64,000 nucleotides of DNA from Malonomonas sp036526255 (GCA_036526255.1 DATCYW010000013.1:62001-126000), one strand, 5' to 3'. Shown: positions 25,108 through 34,460, counted from the first letter of the stretch. The notes: generated from the letters alone by a model not told the origin. Numbers and translations: made by a program.

Positions 25108-25860
25108 ATGGACGACAGAACACATCTGGAAATACGCGACCTGACCCTGGCCTACGGCGACATTGTGATTCAAGAGAATCTGAATTTCAGTGTCACCCGT
25201 GGCGAGATATTCATCATCATGGGTGGCAGCGGCTGCGGCAAAAGCACCCTGTTGCGCCACCTGATCGGCCTGATGGAACCAACCAAGGGCGATGTTTTCA
25301 TCAACGGCACCAACCTGTGGAAACTGCCACCAACCCAGCGGACCGAAATCATCCGCCAGTTCGGTATCCTCTATCAGAGGGGCGCGCTCTGGAGCACCAT
25401 GACACTGGCAGAAAACATCGCTATCCCACTGTCTGAATACACCAGTCTTTCGCCAAGACAGATCAGCGAAGTCGTCTCCTACAAACTATCGTTAGTCGGT
25501 TTAGCCGGATTTGAGGATTACTTTCCTTCGGAATTGAGCGGTGGCATGCAGAAACGCGCTGGATTGGCGCGGGCCATGGCGCTCGATCCGGAAATCATCT
25601 TTTTCGATGAACCTTCAGCGGGTCTCGATCCGATCAGCTCCCGACTGCTGGATGATCTGATTATCGAGCTGCGGGACAGTCTCGGTTCAACAGTGGTGAT
25701 TGTAAGCCATGAACTTGCAAGCATTTTTGCCGTTGGCGACAATTCAATCTTTCTGGATACCGACAGCAAGACCATCATCGCCAGCGGTCCGCCGAAAGAA
25801 CTTTTACAGAACAGCACAGATCCGCGCGTCAAACAGTTTTTGACCCGCTCAGCGGTGTAA
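25108..25860 (+). CDS. MlaF-type ABC ATPase
   Basis: 250 residues; powers the lipid transporter. Walker A 'GGSGCGKST', Q-loop near 'GILYQRGALW', signature 'LSGGMQKRAGLARAM', Walker B 'IIFFDEPSAGLDP' and switch His 'IVSHEL'. The 'SGGMQKR' signature and 'FQ.GALFSS'-like Q-loop are typical of the MlaF/MkL subgroup. The ATG follows the permease stop by one base, so translation is coupled. Confidence 0.93.
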   Translation: MDDRTHLEIRDLTLAYGDIVIQENLNFSVTRGEIFIIMGGSGCGKSTLLRHLIGLMEPTKGDVFINGTNLWKLPPTQRTEIIRQFGILYQRGALWSTMTLAENIAIPLSEYTSLSPRQISEVVSYKLSLVGLAGFEDYFPSELSGGMQKRAGLARAMALDPEIIFFDEPSAGLDPISSRLLDDLIIELRDSLGSTVVIVSHELASIFAVGDNSIFLDTDSKTIIASGPPKELLQNSTDPRVKQFLTRSAV

Positions 25861-25894
25861 TACACCACTGCTTTAACCAGCTATCGAGGCCTGC

Positions 25895-26929
25895 ATGTAT
25901 AAACGTAAAAGAGTTGACCCACGTGTCATTGGCATCTTCGTCATCGGTGCCATTATTCTCGGCGTTTCTGGACTGGTCTTTTTTGGTCCTGGCGGGCTGC
26001 TGTCGAAAACCGAGCGCTACGTCCTGCACTTCGACAGCTCGGTGAAAGGACTCAATGTTGGTTCGCCAGTGCGATTCCGCGGGGTAAAGATCGGCCAGGT
26101 CAAGGACATCAATGTACGCGTCAGGCCGGCAGATTTCGATTTCCGCATTCCTGTGCTGATAGAAATAGAGCCTTCGCGGATCGGCGCAGACGGATCGAAC
26201 AAGAACTTTCTTGATACGATGAAAACCAGCCTTAAGGGAGAAAACCCGATTCAGGCATTGGTCGATAATGGTCTGCGCGCACGGCTGGAACTTGACAGCC
26301 TGGTCACCGGACAGCTCTACGTCAACTTTGACATGTTTCAGAATACGCCTGCCGTTCTGGCGGGCTACCCGACCGATCATCAGGAGCTGCCGACCATCCC
26401 ATCAAGCATGGGAGAAATCGCAAAAACCTTTGAAGAACTGCCCTTACGACAGCTGGCAGAAAAAATGGTTCGCGCTGCAGACGGTTTTGAAAAGATGATC
26501 AATTCAACCAGCCTGCACGACGGACTTGCCAGATTCGATGAGACCATGATGCAACTAAACAACCTGCTGACACACCTGGACGGACAGGTGCTGCCATTAA
26601 CCGAGTCATTGCAAGCGACCCTGCTACAGACGCAAGCAGTGATAAAACATCTCGACAGCCGAATCGATCCGCTTGCCGATGATGTTCACAACGCACAACA
26701 GGCATTGGATGATTCATTGAAAAAATTCAGTGAAGCCTCAGATCAGACTAAGGCAACCATGGAACGCTGGGAAGGTTTGGCCAGCACCGATTCCAATGTT
26801 CAGCAACAAGTGTCGCAGACCCTGCAGGAGATCAGTAAAGCTGCCCGTTCGGTGCGTTATCTGACGTCTGAACTTGAACGTGACCCGCAACTGCTGCTGC
26901 GCGGCCGTGTGACTGGAGAAAAACAATGA
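25895..26929 (+). CDS. MCE-domain protein (MlaD/PqiB-like)
   Basis: 344 residues: short basic N-terminus, one membrane helix (about 10-32, 'VIGIFVIGAIILGVSGLVFF'), an MCE domain (about 40-125, 'FDSSVKGLNVGSPVRFRGVKIG') and a long helical/coiled-coil tail with 'LTHLDGQVLPLTESL'. MCE domains form hexameric rings that carry lipids through the periplasm. The single MCE domain with a long tail is closest to the Mce/MlaD type with an extension. Stop overlaps the next start by four bases. Confidence 0.9.
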   Translation: MYKRKRVDPRVIGIFVIGAIILGVSGLVFFGPGGLLSKTERYVLHFDSSVKGLNVGSPVRFRGVKIGQVKDINVRVRPADFDFRIPVLIEIEPSRIGADGSNKNFLDTMKTSLKGENPIQALVDNGLRARLELDSLVTGQLYVNFDMFQNTPAVLAGYPTDHQELPTIPSSMGEIAKTFEELPLRQLAEKMVRAADGFEKMINSTSLHDGLARFDETMMQLNNLLTHLDGQVLPLTESLQATLLQTQAVIKHLDSRIDPLADDVHNAQQALDDSLKKFSEASDQTKATMERWEGLASTDSNVQQQVSQTLQEISKAARSVRYLTSELERDPQLLLRGRVTGEKQ

Positions 26930-27507
26930 AGATGTTACTGTCAGTTCTGCTGCTGTTGCTCTGTAGCTCCTGTGTGCAGTTGGGCGGTGATACTCAGCCC
27001 TTGCGTTACTATCTTCTGCAACCGAATGAAGCGGCACAACCGGTCGCCCTGCAATCGGACGCAGCGGTTTTGATTGAACCAATCCGACTGCCGGCCTACC
27101 TTGACCGTCCGCAGTTGACAACCCACAACAATCAGAATCAGGTCATTATCGCCCCGCTTGACCGCTGGGCAGAACCGCTGGAAGAAAATTTCAGTCGCAT
27201 TCTGCACGAAAACCTCTCCCGGCACCTGCAACCAAGCCGGGTTGATTCCTCTCTGAACGCAGCGGGCAACAACAACCTTACCCTCAGCTTGATCGTCAAC
27301 AGTTTTGATGGAATCATCGACAAACAGATTAGTGTCGATATTCGCTGGAAAATTACGGCAGAAAAACCAGTGAAGGAAGTCCGGCAGGGCCGCTTTACCC
27401 TTGATGCGCCGCTCGGAACAGGTTACTCGCAGCTGGTGCGAGGGCTGAACGAAGCATTGAATGATTTCAGCTTCAAGCTGGCGCAGGAACTGGCAAAACA
27501 GAACTGA
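26926..27507 (+). CDS. PqiC-like lipoprotein (ABC transport auxiliary)
   Basis: 193 residues. The N-terminus 'MLLSVLLLLLCSSC' is a lipoprotein signal with a slightly atypical lipobox (Cys16). 'LRYYLLQP' starts the ABC_trans_aux (PqiC/YmbA) domain, and 'RWAEPLEENFSRILHENLSRHL' segments and 'WRFTLD'-like strands follow. PqiC-type proteins anchor an MCE bridge at the outer membrane. Last gene of the four-gene operon; terminator 6 bases downstream. Confidence 0.85.
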   Translation: MKMLLSVLLLLLCSSCVQLGGDTQPLRYYLLQPNEAAQPVALQSDAAVLIEPIRLPAYLDRPQLTTHNNQNQVIIAPLDRWAEPLEENFSRILHENLSRHLQPSRVDSSLNAAGNNNLTLSLIVNSFDGIIDKQISVDIRWKITAEKPVKEVRQGRFTLDAPLGTGYSQLVRGLNEALNDFSFKLAQELAKQN

Positions 27508-27512
27508 CAAAC

Positions 27513-27547
27513 GAAAAAGGGAGTTGCCAACAGCAACTCCCTTTTTC
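27513..27547. terminator. Bidirectional intrinsic terminator
   Basis: Stem GAAAAAGGGAGTTGC / GCAACTCCCTTTTTC, 5-base loop. Ends the MCE operon; in reverse it serves the phosphohexomutase gene. Confidence 0.88.
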
Positions 27548-27590
27548 GCACAACCAACTGACTAAACTACAACTGCGAAACCCTTTTTAA

Positions 27591-29012
27591 CTACCCAAGA
27601 ATAAAGGCTTCACCAGCCTTGATCAGTTCTGTCAACGACTCAGCGGTTCCTGCTTCGCCATAAAGTCTGACCACCGGCTCGGTTCCTGACTTGCGGAACA
27701 GCATCCAGGAGCCATCGTCAAACAGGTACTTGTTGCCATCGATGCGGATAATTTCGGTGATTTTACGGCCACCGATTTCTTCAGGCGGATTCTGCAATTT
27801 GCCCGGCAACGCGGCCTCCAATTCGGGTGAGAGACTGATATTGATCCGCCGGGTGTAAATCTCACCGACACGGGAGTAAAGATCGTTCAACAGTTCACGC
27901 AGGCTGCGTTTTTCCACCGCAACCATTTCCGCCACCAGCAGACAGGCGAGGATTCCATCCTTCTCCGGCACATGTCCACGAATACTCAATCCGGCACTCT
28001 CTTCGCCACCGATGAGAATTTTGTTTTCACTGATGTACTCGCCGATATATTTGAATCCAACCGGAGTTTCCAGCACTTCGACCCCGTGATACTTGGCAAC
28101 CGCGTCGATCAAAGCGGATGTGGCGACACTGCGGGCGGCGTTGCCGCGCATCCCCTTACGCCGGATCATGTAATCGAACAACAGCGCCAGAATGTAGTTC
28201 GGCTCAATGTAGCTGCCGTCCGCATCGACGATACCGAAGCGATCGGCATCACCGTCAGTGGCAACGCCGAGTGCAATTGAATTATCCGACTTGATCAAAT
28301 CGATAAAATCAGCGATATGCGCTTCGGCCGGTTCAGGCGGCTCGCCACCAAAATACGGATCGAGGTGCTGATTAATTTTTACGATCGCCACCCCGGCCTC
28401 TTCAAGCAGGGTATCGAGGTAATCACGACCAGAACCGTAGAGCGGATTGACCGCGAGCTTCATCCCTGAGGCGGCAATGGCGTCAAAGTCGATCAGCTTA
28501 CGCAAGGTGGCAAAATAGGCCGGGCGCGGATCGACCAGTTCAAAAAGCCCCTGCGCTGCGGCCTTATCCAGACTCAGATCCTTGAACACCAGCTCACCCA
28601 ACATCTCATTGGCACGTTTTTCAATATCACCGGTGGTTTCCGGTAGCGCCGGCCCACCCCAGGCGGGAGAAAACTTGATGCCGTTATAGTTGTAGGGATT
28701 GTGGCTGGCAGTGAAATTAATCGCCCCGGCAAGTCCACGCCGCAGCAGCTCATGAGCAATAACCGGTGTCGGCGTGTCGCGGTTACACAGATAAGCCTTG
28801 ATCCCGGCTCCGGCTAGCACCCGCGCGGTTTCGCGGGCAAAGTCAGCCCCCATGAAACGTGCGTCGTAACCGATCAGAACACCTTTATTAGCGAGACCTT
28901 CCGCGCGCAGATGGTCAGCGATTGCCTGGGTAACAACCCGCACATTGTCCAGTGTGAAATCTTCGCATAAAATACCCCGCCACCCCGAGGTACCGAATTT
29001 TATCTGAGACAT
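27591..29012 (-). CDS. Phosphoglucomutase/phosphomannomutase family protein
   Basis: 473 residues, alpha-D-phosphohexomutase superfamily with four domains. The phospho-serine loop is 'TASHNPYNYNGIK', the metal loop 'DGDADRFGIVD', the sugar loop 'GGEESAGLS' and the phosphate-binding 'FRKSGTEPVVRLY'. 'KFGTSGWRGI' starts it. The 'GEES' sugar loop favours a glucose/mannose-type substrate; a phosphoglucomutase role for glycogen or sugar nucleotide synthesis is likely, but the substrate cannot be fixed by eye. Confidence 0.9.
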   Translation of the reverse strand: MSQIKFGTSGWRGILCEDFTLDNVRVVTQAIADHLRAEGLANKGVLIGYDARFMGADFARETARVLAGAGIKAYLCNRDTPTPVIAHELLRRGLAGAINFTASHNPYNYNGIKFSPAWGGPALPETTGDIEKRANEMLGELVFKDLSLDKAAAQGLFELVDPRPAYFATLRKLIDFDAIAASGMKLAVNPLYGSGRDYLDTLLEEAGVAIVKINQHLDPYFGGEPPEPAEAHIADFIDLIKSDNSIALGVATDGDADRFGIVDADGSYIEPNYILALLFDYMIRRKGMRGNAARSVATSALIDAVAKYHGVEVLETPVGFKYIGEYISENKILIGGEESAGLSIRGHVPEKDGILACLLVAEMVAVEKRSLRELLNDLYSRVGEIYTRRINISLSPELEAALPGKLQNPPEEIGGRKITEIIRIDGNKYLFDDGSWMLFRKSGTEPVVRLYGEAGTAESLTELIKAGEAFILG

Positions 29013-29128
29013 TAAACCCTCCCTGAAAGAGAAAATGGATTGATTTTTGATTTTACCATACGGATCTGACGGAGTTGTAATTCAGAACCGGATAAAGAAT
29101 AACCGACAAGAGTTAATTGTGACCAAGA

Positions 29129-29431
29129 TCAGTCTTCGACAGCGTCCTGCAACTGGTGCGATTTTAATCCGGCAACGTAGGGGCAATCCTGCGGCAAAAA
29201 ACCAGCCACAACCAGTTCGGGTGTCAGCCGGACACAATCCACCTGCTGCTTGTCCCGTCGGTCATAAACACGACAGAGTTTTGTTTCTGTATTCAGATAT
29301 TTACAGGGCTGATCGATATGATAGATCCGGCCGCGATGCTCGATTTTTTCGTAGCAGCAGCGGCCGCAGCGCTGACAGACAGCCTCCCAGTCCGAGGAAC
29401 CTGGGTTCGTATTTAACGGGCTTTTTTTCAT
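29129..29431 (-). CDS. YkgJ-family cysteine-cluster protein
   Basis: 100 residues. 'CQRCGRCCYEK' (CxxCxxCC) plus later Cys in 'DQPCKYLN', 'KLCRVYDRR', 'VDCVRL' and 'DCPYV' form the zinc/iron-chelating cluster pattern of YkgJ/UPF0260-type proteins (known family, unknown role). No membrane segment. Weak ribosome site. It is divergent from the PxxKW gene. Confidence 0.85.
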   Translation of the reverse strand: MKKSPLNTNPGSSDWEAVCQRCGRCCYEKIEHRGRIYHIDQPCKYLNTETKLCRVYDRRDKQQVDCVRLTPELVVAGFLPQDCPYVAGLKSHQLQDAVED

Positions 29432-29507
29432 GGCAACAAACTACAGGATGCAGTGACCGTGGGTCAATCATCCAAAAAACATTCTCTTAAAAAAGATGAA
29501 AAAAGCG

Positions 29508-29536
29508 TTGACTCGCCAGAGGAAATTCGCTATTAG
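29508..29536 (+). promoter_or_regulatory. Sigma-70 type promoter for the PxxKW gene
   Basis: TTGACT, 17 bases, TATTAG, followed by a 50-base leader with an unusually strong ribosome site (AGGAGGAA) near 29576. The pair suggests high expression. Confidence 0.6.
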
Positions 29537-29590
29537 TTGGCGTTCTAAAACTGGACAAACCAAAGCAATAAAGCTAGGAGGAATAGAAAC

Positions 29591-29881
29591 ATGCAGTGCC
29601 AAACCGTACTCCCAGGTACCGAGTGTACTTTCTGGAAAAAAGCAGGCTGTATCGCTGAAGGCGGCAGCTGTCAAGTCATCGTTGCAGAATGTCAGGGTTG
29701 TGAGCGCGTCGCCAAAGGAACCATCGGCGATGTTTGCGTCTCTTTCCCAAACCCGAAAGCAAAATGGGCTGCTGGTCTGTGCAACTTCGCGACGCACAAG
29801 AAGATCGACCTGACCAAGGTTGACATTCGCGTCAATCCGCTCAAAGCTGCCAAGCGGGCTGCTGCCGGCAAGAAGAAGTAA
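29591..29881 (+). CDS. PxxKW-family cysteine-rich small protein
   Basis: 96 residues with seven Cys ('MQCQTVLPGTEC', 'AGCIAEGGSCQ', 'AECQGCERV', 'DVCVSFP', 'GLCNFA') and the name-giving 'PNPKAKW' motif. A Lys/Ala-rich basic tail follows ('KRAAAGKKK'). The family is known mainly from deltaproteobacteria; its role is not established, and a metal- or iron-sulfur-binding protein is plausible. Strong promoter, ribosome site and terminator make a compact single-gene unit. Confidence 0.88.
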   Translation: MQCQTVLPGTECTFWKKAGCIAEGGSCQVIVAECQGCERVAKGTIGDVCVSFPNPKAKWAAGLCNFATHKKIDLTKVDIRVNPLKAAKRAAAGKKK

Positions 29882-29903
29882 GCAAGAACAGCAAAAAATT
29901 ACC

Positions 29904-29943
29904 ACAGAAAAAGGCCGTCGGTTATTCCGACGGCCTTTTTCTG
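29904..29943. terminator. Bidirectional intrinsic terminator
   Basis: Stem ACAGAAAAAGGCCGTCGG / CCGACGGCCTTTTTCTGT around TTATT. It abuts the stop codon of the leftward antiporter gene. Confidence 0.88.
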
Positions 29944-31905
29944 TTAGTCACTCATGGTTTTCAGTGCTGAGCACTCGGCCTGACTGCCGATGACCGCGAC
30001 CAGATCGTCGGGTTGAAAAATGAAATCAGCCGACGGATTTAAAGTGAAGTCACCCTTTCGCAAGACGCCGACAATCGAAGCGCCGGTCTGACTACGGATA
30101 TCCAGGTCACGCAGACTTCTGCCAACCAGCAGGCTTTCCGCTGTCAAACGTTCCCAAGTCAATTCGAGCAATTCACGGGCATTCTTCAACAAACGGATTT
30201 CACGCGTCTCAGCATCGCTGCCGCTGTCGGAGTGATAGTGGTCGCGGCGGACGGAATCCGTATAGCGCTGAATCACAGGAATTGGCATTTTCAGGTTCAG
30301 CAGTGCCTGCCGGGCGATCTCCAGCCCCGCCTCCAGTTCCGGCAGAATCGCCATATAGACCCCGTCGGCATAGAGCGCCTTCATCTGCTCGACCCCTTCA
30401 GCACGGACAACTATATTCAATTCAGGTTTACGCCGATGGACATAACGCACGATGGATTCAGTGCTGGCAATATTTGGAATTGTTATGAGAAGTTGCTGCG
30501 CTTCCTCCAGATTGGCCGCCTCCATAACGACCTCTTGACTGGCATCTCCATAAATAGCTGTATAACCCAGATTCTTACAGGTTTCAATCAGGCGATGGCT
30601 CATCTCGATGATGACGAACTGCACTTCAAGCAGGGTCAGAACCTGGGCGATATGCCGCCCAACCCGGCCACCACCGGCGATAATGATGTGATCGTGCAAC
30701 CCGCCTTTCGGCAGGTTGACCGTTTCCAGTGCCTGCTGCTTGACATAGCGACGCTTTAAACCATACAGAGGAGCTGTCAATCCTGAAACCAACGGAGTGA
30801 TCAACATACTCAGAATTGTCGCGGCGAGAATATGGGAATGCTGTTCTGAGTTGAGAAAACCTCCGGCAGCGCCAAGCTGCCCCAGAACGAACGAAAATTC
30901 TCCGATCTGAAACATCCCCAGACCGACCGCCAGCGGCACAACGTTGCCATAGCCAAAGGCACGGGCGATGATGGCCAGCATCAGACCTTTTCCGACCGAT
31001 ATCAACAGCACCAGTACCAGCACGCTTGCCCAGTAATTGTATAAGAACTGCGGATCAAGCAGCATCCCGACCGATGTAAAGAAGAGCAGTCCAAACAGAT
31101 CGCGTAAAGGGATGATGTCACTGAGCGCTTGATGTCCATAGTCGGATTCGCTGAGCACCATTCCGGCGACGAAAGCGCCGAAGGCAAAGGAGAGTCCGAC
31201 CAGATAGGTCAGATAACCGATCCCTAAACCGATGGCCGTGATCGACAGAATAAACAGCTCGCGCGAATTCCAGCGTGCCACGATGGTTAATAACCAGGGC
31301 AGAATGCGGGTTCCGAGAAAAAACATCAGCAGCAGAAAGATTGCCGATTTAACAACCGCAACGCCAAGAATCGGCAGTCCTGCCGACGGATTGGACAGTT
31401 GCGGCAAAAGAATAATCAACGGAACAACTGCCAGATCCTGCACAATCAGGATACCGACCATGACCCGACTGGAAAGTGTGCCCATCATCCCCTGAGTCAT
31501 CAGGGTTTTGAGAATCACCATCGTGCTCGACAAGGACGCTAGACCGCCCAACCACAGGGATGGCCCCGTCTCCCAACCGAGCCAGCGGCCAATCAGGTAG
31601 CCATAACCGATGGTCAGCAGAATCTGCAGCGGGGTACCGATCAGAGCAACATACCTGACCGGCTTCAGTTCTTTCAGTGAAAATTCGAGACCCAACGCGA
31701 ACAACAGCAAGGCGACGCCGATCTCGGCCAGCTTTTCTACTTCGTGAACATCTGAGACAGTCACTCCGCCGGTAAAGGGGCCGATCGCCACCCCCGCAAT
31801 GATGTAGCCCAGAATCAAAGGCTGACGCAGCTTCTGGGCGATCAGGCCGCCGAACAGCGCAGCTACGACGATTATGACGATGTCACCAGCAATTCCCATT
31901 TCCAT
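29944..31905 (-). CDS. CPA2 cation:proton antiporter with RCK domains (KefB/YbaL-like)
   Basis: 653 residues. About 12 membrane helices in residues 1-390 ('LGYIIAGVAIGPFTGG', 'ALLLFALGLEFSL', 'SLSSTMVILKTL', 'AFVAGMVLSESDYGHQ'). Then a TrkA-N/RCK domain (about 405-525) with the nucleotide motif 'IIAGGGRVGRHIAQVL' and 'YGDASQEVV'. A TrkA-C domain closes it (about 565-650). Exports K+ or Na+ in exchange for protons; whether it is glutathione-gated as in KefB cannot be told. Single gene. Confidence 0.9.
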   Translation of the reverse strand: MEMGIAGDIVIIVVAALFGGLIAQKLRQPLILGYIIAGVAIGPFTGGVTVSDVHEVEKLAEIGVALLLFALGLEFSLKELKPVRYVALIGTPLQILLTIGYGYLIGRWLGWETGPSLWLGGLASLSSTMVILKTLMTQGMMGTLSSRVMVGILIVQDLAVVPLIILLPQLSNPSAGLPILGVAVVKSAIFLLLMFFLGTRILPWLLTIVARWNSRELFILSITAIGLGIGYLTYLVGLSFAFGAFVAGMVLSESDYGHQALSDIIPLRDLFGLLFFTSVGMLLDPQFLYNYWASVLVLVLLISVGKGLMLAIIARAFGYGNVVPLAVGLGMFQIGEFSFVLGQLGAAGGFLNSEQHSHILAATILSMLITPLVSGLTAPLYGLKRRYVKQQALETVNLPKGGLHDHIIIAGGGRVGRHIAQVLTLLEVQFVIIEMSHRLIETCKNLGYTAIYGDASQEVVMEAANLEEAQQLLITIPNIASTESIVRYVHRRKPELNIVVRAEGVEQMKALYADGVYMAILPELEAGLEIARQALLNLKMPIPVIQRYTDSVRRDHYHSDSGSDAETREIRLLKNARELLELTWERLTAESLLVGRSLRDLDIRSQTGASIVGVLRKGDFTLNPSADFIFQPDDLVAVIGSQAECSALKTMSD

Positions 31906-32074
31906 AATTAACTATCCATCCATTTTCTATAAGCCGCGCCAGTGACTGCGGCAGTATCATCAGCTGCTCAAAATACCATTAAATTACTTTTCAATCACAA
32001 AATATTAACCTATGGTAACAAACTAAATGATCATCTATCCAGATCGCTTACTCGCAAAAATAAGAGGAACACGC

Positions 32075-32569
32075 GTGAAAAACAGATTGCAGTTTCTATT
32101 CACAATCGGCTTGATATCAGCGCTTCTCGCCTGCAGTAATGGCGAAGAAACAACCCAGAAAACACCAGAACAACCCATTCAGCAAAAGACTATCGCTGAA
32201 AAACAGCTGGCCTTCGCGGCCATCAAGAGTCTTCCGCGGGTCATTGAGGGGTATAAATCGTTTTATCGGCGCTGGCCTCAATCGATGCAGGATTTCGACA
32301 ACGGCGAGTATTTCTTCGACACCGATTATCAGGCCGAATCGATCGCCAAGGGGTTTACCGTTTATCTGGCGCTGACGAATGACGAAACTGGCTATAAGCT
32401 CTGGGTTCTGCCGGAGAACGCGAAATCAGGCTACCTGTTGACCGAGGACGGAAAAAGTCTGACTGAACTCTCGACTGAGCTGCTGCTGTCACAGATCGAT
32501 AGCAGTTATCGACAGGAAGCTAAAAAAGGCGCGTTGATTTTTCTTACAACGAAAGACCGCTCTCCGTAA
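32075..32569 (+). CDS. Small lipoprotein, unknown
   Basis: 164 residues from GTG 32075 (ribosome site AAGAGGA). Lipoprotein signal 'LISALLAC' with Cys at the lipobox, then a charged Gln/Thr/Glu-rich linker and a globular part beginning 'AFAAIKSLPRVIEGYKSFY' and 'RRWPQSMQDF'. That last part resembles the 'Y..G.WP' stretch seen at the start of pilin-like soluble domains, but there is no prepilin signal. Family not recognised. Convergent with lrgB. Confidence 0.6.
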   Translation: MKNRLQFLFTIGLISALLACSNGEETTQKTPEQPIQQKTIAEKQLAFAAIKSLPRVIEGYKSFYRRWPQSMQDFDNGEYFFDTDYQAESIAKGFTVYLALTNDETGYKLWVLPENAKSGYLLTEDGKSLTELSTELLLSQIDSSYRQEAKKGALIFLTTKDRSP

Positions 32570-32578
32570 AGTGCCGGA

Positions 32579-33271
32579 CTAACCGAAAAAGTACCACAAT
32601 AGCGGGACGATCAGGGCGGTTGCCAGACCGTTCAAGCCGATGGCCAGGCCGGCGATCGCCCCGGAAAATCGATCCTCGCCGAGCAAGCGCGCCGTCCCTA
32701 TCCCATGCGCCGCCGTCCCTATCGCCAAACCCATGGCAGCTTTCGAACGTACACCAATCAACCGGCAGAATTCAGGACCGCAAATCGCACCCAGGCAGCC
32801 GGTGAGTACCACCAAGGCTGCAGTCAAAGGAACGATCCCACCGATCTTCTCGACAATACCGATCGCGATCGGTGTCGTCACTGACTTCGGCACCAGCGAT
32901 AAAACAACAGCGTCGCTGCCACCGAGCAGCCAGGCGATACCGGCAGCAGAGATAATTGACGAAACGGCGCCGGCGACAATCCCCAGCAGAATCGGCAACT
33001 TGCGCTTCAGAATCTGATCACGACGCTGATACAGCGGCACCGCCAGTGCAACCACCGCAGGGCCGAGCAGAAAGAGGATCATCCGACCGCCATTATTGTA
33101 ATCGGCATAGGGGATATTGCAGAGTTTCAACAACAGAATGATACTGAGAATAGACACTGCGACCGGGTTAAAGAGAATGAAACGCGTGCGCTGATAGAGC
33201 AATTCCGCCAGACGGAAAGCAACCAGAGTCAGGGTTATGCCGAACAGCGGCGAGCTGAGCAGTTCATTCAT
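32579..33271 (-). CDS. lrgB: LrgB/CidB-family membrane protein
   Basis: 230 residues with about six membrane helices. Signatures: 'SLVPKSVTTPIAI', 'LTGCLGAICGPEF' and 'GTAAHGIGTARLLGE' are diagnostic of LrgB. With LrgA it forms a holin-like or metabolite (pyruvate-type) transporter in the inner membrane. Start overlaps the lrgA stop by four bases. Confidence 0.92.
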   Translation of the reverse strand: MNELLSSPLFGITLTLVAFRLAELLYQRTRFILFNPVAVSILSIILLLKLCNIPYADYNNGGRMILFLLGPAVVALAVPLYQRRDQILKRKLPILLGIVAGAVSSIISAAGIAWLLGGSDAVVLSLVPKSVTTPIAIGIVEKIGGIVPLTAALVVLTGCLGAICGPEFCRLIGVRSKAAMGLAIGTAAHGIGTARLLGEDRFSGAIAGLAIGLNGLATALIVPLLWYFFG

Positions 33272-33618
33272 GACTGCGACTCGTCATGCTTGTCGAGCAG
33301 TTTCACGGTCCAGCCGGTGACCGCCATGACCACAAAGGTGCTGATAAGGGTTGCGGCGATAATCGGTAACCATTCCCGTCCAATCAGGTCGAAGTAAAGC
33401 ATCACGCCGACTCCGGCGGGCACAAAAAACATCGCCATGTAACGCAACAGCAGATCGGCCGCCTCTTGCAGCCAATCCAGCTTCACCAGGCCAGAGGACA
33501 TGGCAATCAACAACAGTGCCATGCCGATCACATTCCCCGGCATCGGTAGCTTAAGCCAGCTCGACAACCCCTCCCCGATAAGTTGAAACAACAAAAGCAG
33601 GACGAATCCCTGCAGCAT
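33268..33618 (-). CDS. lrgA: LrgA/CidA-family membrane protein
   Basis: 116 residues and four membrane helices. 'IGEGLSSWLKLPMPGNVIGMALL' region (core 'LPMPGNVIGMALL') and 'FFVPAGVGVM' are the family hallmarks. The ATG at 33618 has GGGGAGGG upstream; the longer frame would add 21 non-conserved residues. Partner of LrgB in the same operon, 71 bases downstream of the TPR gene. Confidence 0.9.
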   Translation of the reverse strand: MLQGFVLLLLFQLIGEGLSSWLKLPMPGNVIGMALLLIAMSSGLVKLDWLQEAADLLLRYMAMFFVPAGVGVMLYFDLIGREWLPIIAATLISTFVVMAVTGWTVKLLDKHDESQS

Positions 33619-33689
33619 AAAACCCTCCCCAAAAACAAACGGGGGAAAACCAAAGCAGGCATTTCCCCCTGAATAATTCAACTAAAAGA

Positions 33690-34460
33690 CTATTTCAAAC
33701 CATCTATTACCGCAGCAACTTCCTCACGGATCTGCTTGGCAGCAGGACTCTTTTCGATGCGCAGAAACTGCTGAAAATTGTCGATCGACTCCTGGTTGCG
33801 ATCCATATCTAAATAGATATAACCAAGCGTCAGATACCCCATCGGCAGGCTGGCGTCCAACTCCAGTCCTTTCAGACAAACCTGCTCGGCCTCTTCCAGT
33901 TGACCGCGATCATAGTAGAGTTCACCAAGGCTCAAATACGGCTGCGCCTCTTCAGCATCGAGGGCGATTGCTTTCTCGTAGCATTCGCAGGCCTCATCTT
34001 CACGTTCGCCGGCGACACAGATGCTGCCGAGAGTGGTCAGGGCAAAAACCGATTCGGGATCAATGTTCAGCGCCTGCCGACAACTCTGCTCTGCCGCGGC
34101 AAGATCATCGACGTTGAAATGCACCATCGCCTTGCTGACCCAGGCATCCGATTCGGTGCTGTCAAGCGCGATGATTTTCTGAAAAGCCTGCAGCGCTGCG
34201 GTTTCATCCCCTTCTTCAAGACAGAGATCACCGTGGGCGTATAGCAACTCGATATTCTCCGGTTCAAGCTGTAATCCCTTGTTGATGCTCTTGCGCGCCT
34301 TGGCCGGCTGATCGGCGTTCATTTCCGCTTCGGCCAACAGCAACCAGGCTTCCGCTGAAGCATCAAGCTGCAGCGCCTGCTGCAGCGACTGCAACGCGCC
34401 TTTGTTATCGCCGTCATCGAGGCAGAGGCGGCCCTTTTCCAGCAGATCAGCGTATGACAT
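33690..34460 (-). CDS. TPR-repeat protein
   Basis: 256 residues composed of about seven tetratricopeptide repeats ('ALQSLQQALQLDASAEAWLL', 'ALQAFQKIIALDSTESDAW', 'AEQVCLKGLELDASLPMGY'). No signal peptide: a soluble cytoplasmic scaffold of unknown partner. Ribosome site AAGGAG. Follows gloA by 12 bases on the same strand. Confidence 0.85.
   Translation of the reverse strand: MSYADLLEKGRLCLDDGDNKGALQSLQQALQLDASAEAWLLLAEAEMNADQPAKARKSINKGLQLEPENIELLYAHGDLCLEEGDETAALQAFQKIIALDSTESDAWVSKAMVHFNVDDLAAAEQSCRQALNIDPESVFALTTLGSICVAGEREDEACECYEKAIALDAEEAQPYLSLGELYYDRGQLEEAEQVCLKGLELDASLPMGYLTLGYIYLDMDRNQESIDNFQQFLRIEKSPAAKQIREEVAAVIDGLK

Noticed and set aside
29468..29905. 145-codon open frame opposite the PxxKW gene
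   Set aside because: Overlaps promoter, gene and terminator of a well-supported small gene on the other strand.
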